Assembly: GCA_021372535.1 (NCBI GenBank)
Contig: JAJFUH010000038.1
Coordinates: 32,570-96,569, forward strand
DNA length: 64,000 bases
Source: a bacterium
GTDB lineage: Bacteria; Latescibacterota; Latescibacteria; Latescibacterales; Latescibacteraceae
Direction of reading: 5' to 3'
Part shown: piece after piece, positions 62,604-64,000 of the stretch
Position numbering within the stretch: position 1 is the stretch's first letter
Layout: every line of letters begins with the position of its first letter
Notes under the pieces: model-generated
Told to the model about the DNA's origin: nothing
Database searches by the model: none
Seen by the model: only the letters and a program-made list of their open reading frames with translations
Translations under genes and position numbers: made by a program

Positions 62604-63641
62604 TTACGAATAGATGGTCACGCCGACTTTCCGGGCGATGTCCTCGACATTTTTCTTCGCCTCGGGGAACTGCTCCTTCTTGAGGAATTCGAGTAAAAGC
62701 GGGCGCGGCTCCTTCATTCTGCTCAGGCGCACGAGGTAGGTCGCGTAGTCCATGACCCCCGTGCCGGGAATCACCCATTCGAGGCCGGGGAGCATGTCGT
62801 TCCACTGCACGTCCTTGCCGTGGGCATAGCATATGTCCTCGCCGAGGAGGTCGAAGCATGTGTTGATGAGCTCGGTGGTGCGGAAGACGACGCCCGGATG
62901 GAGCATGTTCGTCGGATCGAGCGTCACCTTCACCCGCGGATCGCCCACATCCTTCATGAGCCGGACATGCGACTGCGGAGTATTGTTGTTGCAGGAGTTC
63001 ACCGCCTCGAACGCAAGGGCGACCGTGCTGCCGGAGGTATCCTTGATGATGCGCCGGGTGGCCCTGACCGACTGCTCCCATGTCTCGCGTGTCCAGTTTT
63101 CGGGATGGGGCTTGTCCTTGTTCTTCGCGTCCCTTCCGCCCGTATGGGTGAGGATGAACTTGAGGCCCATCTCTTCGGCGCGGGCGACCGATTCGATGAC
63201 ATGCTGCTGGGCCTTTTCGCGCTCCGCTGCGTCGGGATGGATGATATTGACCCACACATGGAGGGCGTAGAACAGGAGATCGTTCTGCCTGAGCACATCC
63301 TTGAGCTCGCGCATCTCCGAATCGGGCATTTTACGCCAGCCGGCGCTTCCCGCTTCGCATGCCGCCCAGCCGGCGTCACGGATCGACTTCACGAGGGCGG
63401 CGTAATCGGTGCCTTCCTTGTTGGAGAGACGGTATGAGGAGCAGCTCAGCCGGACATGGGACTTGCCGGGAGTGAGGTCGCGTTTGACATCATTCGGCGG
63501 GCTCCACTGCATGAGGAAATCCTGGCCCCAGACATCGGGGAGAGGGCCTGCTTCGGCGTTCCTGCCCGTAAGCGCGGTCGCCATGCCCACCGTGGCTGCT
63601 CCTGCCGCAAGGGCTCGTCGTCTGTTGATGGTTCGTGTCAC
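62604..63641 (-). CDS. Tat-exported sugar-phosphate isomerase/epimerase-like TIM-barrel protein
   Basis: 345 residues, GTG start with AAGGAG nine bases upstream. Twin-arginine N-terminus (TINRRRALAAGAATVG, AEAGPLP). Xylose-isomerase-like AP endonuclease family 2 barrel: VRLSCSSYRLSNKEG, FILTHTGGRD, the metal-binding EAVNSCNNN and VTLDPTNMLHPG, and EWVIPGTGVMDYA. Cytoplasmic relatives interconvert inositols or ketoses; exported versions are common in uncultured polysaccharide degraders but without assigned reaction. Stands alone, with its own terminator. Confidence 0.85.
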   Translation of the reverse strand: MTRTINRRRALAAGAATVGMATALTGRNAEAGPLPDVWGQDFLMQWSPPNDVKRDLTPGKSHVRLSCSSYRLSNKEGTDYAALVKSIRDAGWAACEAGSAGWRKMPDSEMRELKDVLRQNDLLFYALHVWVNIIHPDAAEREKAQQHVIESVARAEEMGLKFILTHTGGRDAKNKDKPHPENWTRETWEQSVRATRRIIKDTSGSTVALAFEAVNSCNNNTPQSHVRLMKDVGDPRVKVTLDPTNMLHPGVVFRTTELINTCFDLLGEDICYAHGKDVQWNDMLPGLEWVIPGTGVMDYATYLVRLSRMKEPRPLLLEFLKKEQFPEAKKNVEDIARKVGVTIYS

Positions 63642-63820
63642 GGATACTGTCTCCTTTTCAAAAAGATTAAAGATGTATGTAACCCGGATTTATCTGAAAA
63701 TGCATCTACGGTTCCCGGTGTAAAAGCCCCTGCCTCCTATCGTATGTCTCTGCAATGCTTTATAATCCGGAATTAAGACACTGCGATGTGGAAATTCGTA
63801 TTGTGAGTTCCCGTAACGCC

Positions 63821-63850
63821 GTCATTCCCGAATCTTCAATCGGGAATCCC
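63821..63850. repeat. GTCATTCCCG dispersed element, copy 3
   Basis: GTCATTCCCG (63821-63830), short spacer, CGGGAATCCC (63841-63850). Same element as at 10181 and 54707. Confidence 0.6.
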
Positions 63851-63940
63851 AGTAGTGTCCGGTTAAAATTGTAATAAATATTCGAAAAATCTTGTAAATA
63901 GGGCTTTTACCGGCATGTGTATTGTTTTTGATTTGGTTAT

Positions 63941-64000
63941 TGCCCCTTTTCTCAACCCGAACTCACCCCTCAATCCCCTCTCTTGCCTCAAGAGAGGGGA
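63941..64000. repeat. About 100-bp repeat, third copy (cut by window end)
   Basis: TGCCCCTTTTCTCAACCCGA, ACTCACCCCTCAATCCCCTC, TCTTGCCTCAAGAGAGGGGA: same orientation as the copy at 62397 and reverse to that at 60778. Confidence 0.7.

Larger units (their letters stand above)
63642..64000. other. Terminal non-coding region with two repeats
   Basis: 359 bases upstream of the TIM-barrel gene. A GTCATTCCCG...CGGGAATCCC element at 63821-63850 and, from 63941, a third, truncated copy of the CCCTCTCTTG repeat running off the window end. No gene. Confidence 0.6.

Overview
The window is bacterial chromosomal DNA of moderate-to-high GC. Nearly every gene is identifiable at family level, but no rRNA, tRNA or other phylogenetic marker gene is present. 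The following suggest an uncultured, Gram-negative, FCB-type lineage such as Latescibacterota (WS3): many Tat-type N-termini of the SRRxF(M/I/L)K kind, abundant secreted glycan-active families (heparinase II/III, GH29 fucosidase, sulfatase, CBM9-like, ThuA-like), and C-terminal YPNPFN-type FlgD/T9SS-like sorting domains on four proteins. That placement is inference.

Layout. (1) 1-11822 is a surface-glycan or nucleotide-sugar block: the tail of one and the whole of a second ADH-Gfo/Idh/MocA bi-domain oxidoreductase, two methyltransferases, a 1021-residue nucleotidyltransferase-GHMP sugar kinase fusion, an AsnB-type amidotransferase and a UDP-sugar dehydrogenase. (2) 11962-20744 encodes an SH3/NlpC-P60-like protein that appears to lack its catalytic Cys, followed by a co-directional polysaccharide-degradation set: ThuA-like, heparinase II/III, two tandem CBM9-like proteins and a Tat serine hydrolase, ended by a strong bidirectional terminator. 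(3) 20893-28736 (minus) holds a two-copy-domain lipoprotein, an FAD oxidoreductase with SLH-like C-terminus, a TIGR04076 protein and two tandem TolB-like propellers with sorting tails. (4) 29070-39888 has a sulfatase, a 2-oxoacid:ferredoxin oxidoreductase pair, an ECF sigma factor, a cupredoxin-like protein, a CheY-like regulator and a PAS-kinase/NtrC-type two-component pair. (5) 40301-48205 has a secreted Reg_prop propeller, an enolase-superfamily enzyme, a GNAT protein apparently starting at AUC, a cupin, a Tat Gfo/Idh/MocA protein and a BlaI/BlaR1-like pair whose sensor domain is replaced by a sorting-type domain. (6) 48328-58925 has two paralogous secreted transglutaminase-like proteins, a fucosidase, a ThuA-like and a SUMF1-like protein, and an NlpC/P60-like paralogue that keeps its Cys. 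(7) 58926-64000 is gene-poor and repeat-rich; it carries a single integron-type gene cassette (DUF4145 gene plus an attC-like site), a secreted EF-hand protein bracketed by inverted repeats, and a Tat xylose-isomerase-like TIM-barrel protein.

Functionally the window combines making an envelope glycan (region 1) with degrading external sulfated or uronic/fucosylated polysaccharides (regions 2, 4, 6). There are many recent-looking paralogue pairs and at least five families of short dispersed repeats. The least ordinary items are the kinase-nucleotidyltransferase fusion, the BlaR1-like protease with a sorting-type sensor and palindromic operator, the transglutaminase-like pair, and the isolated attC cassette.
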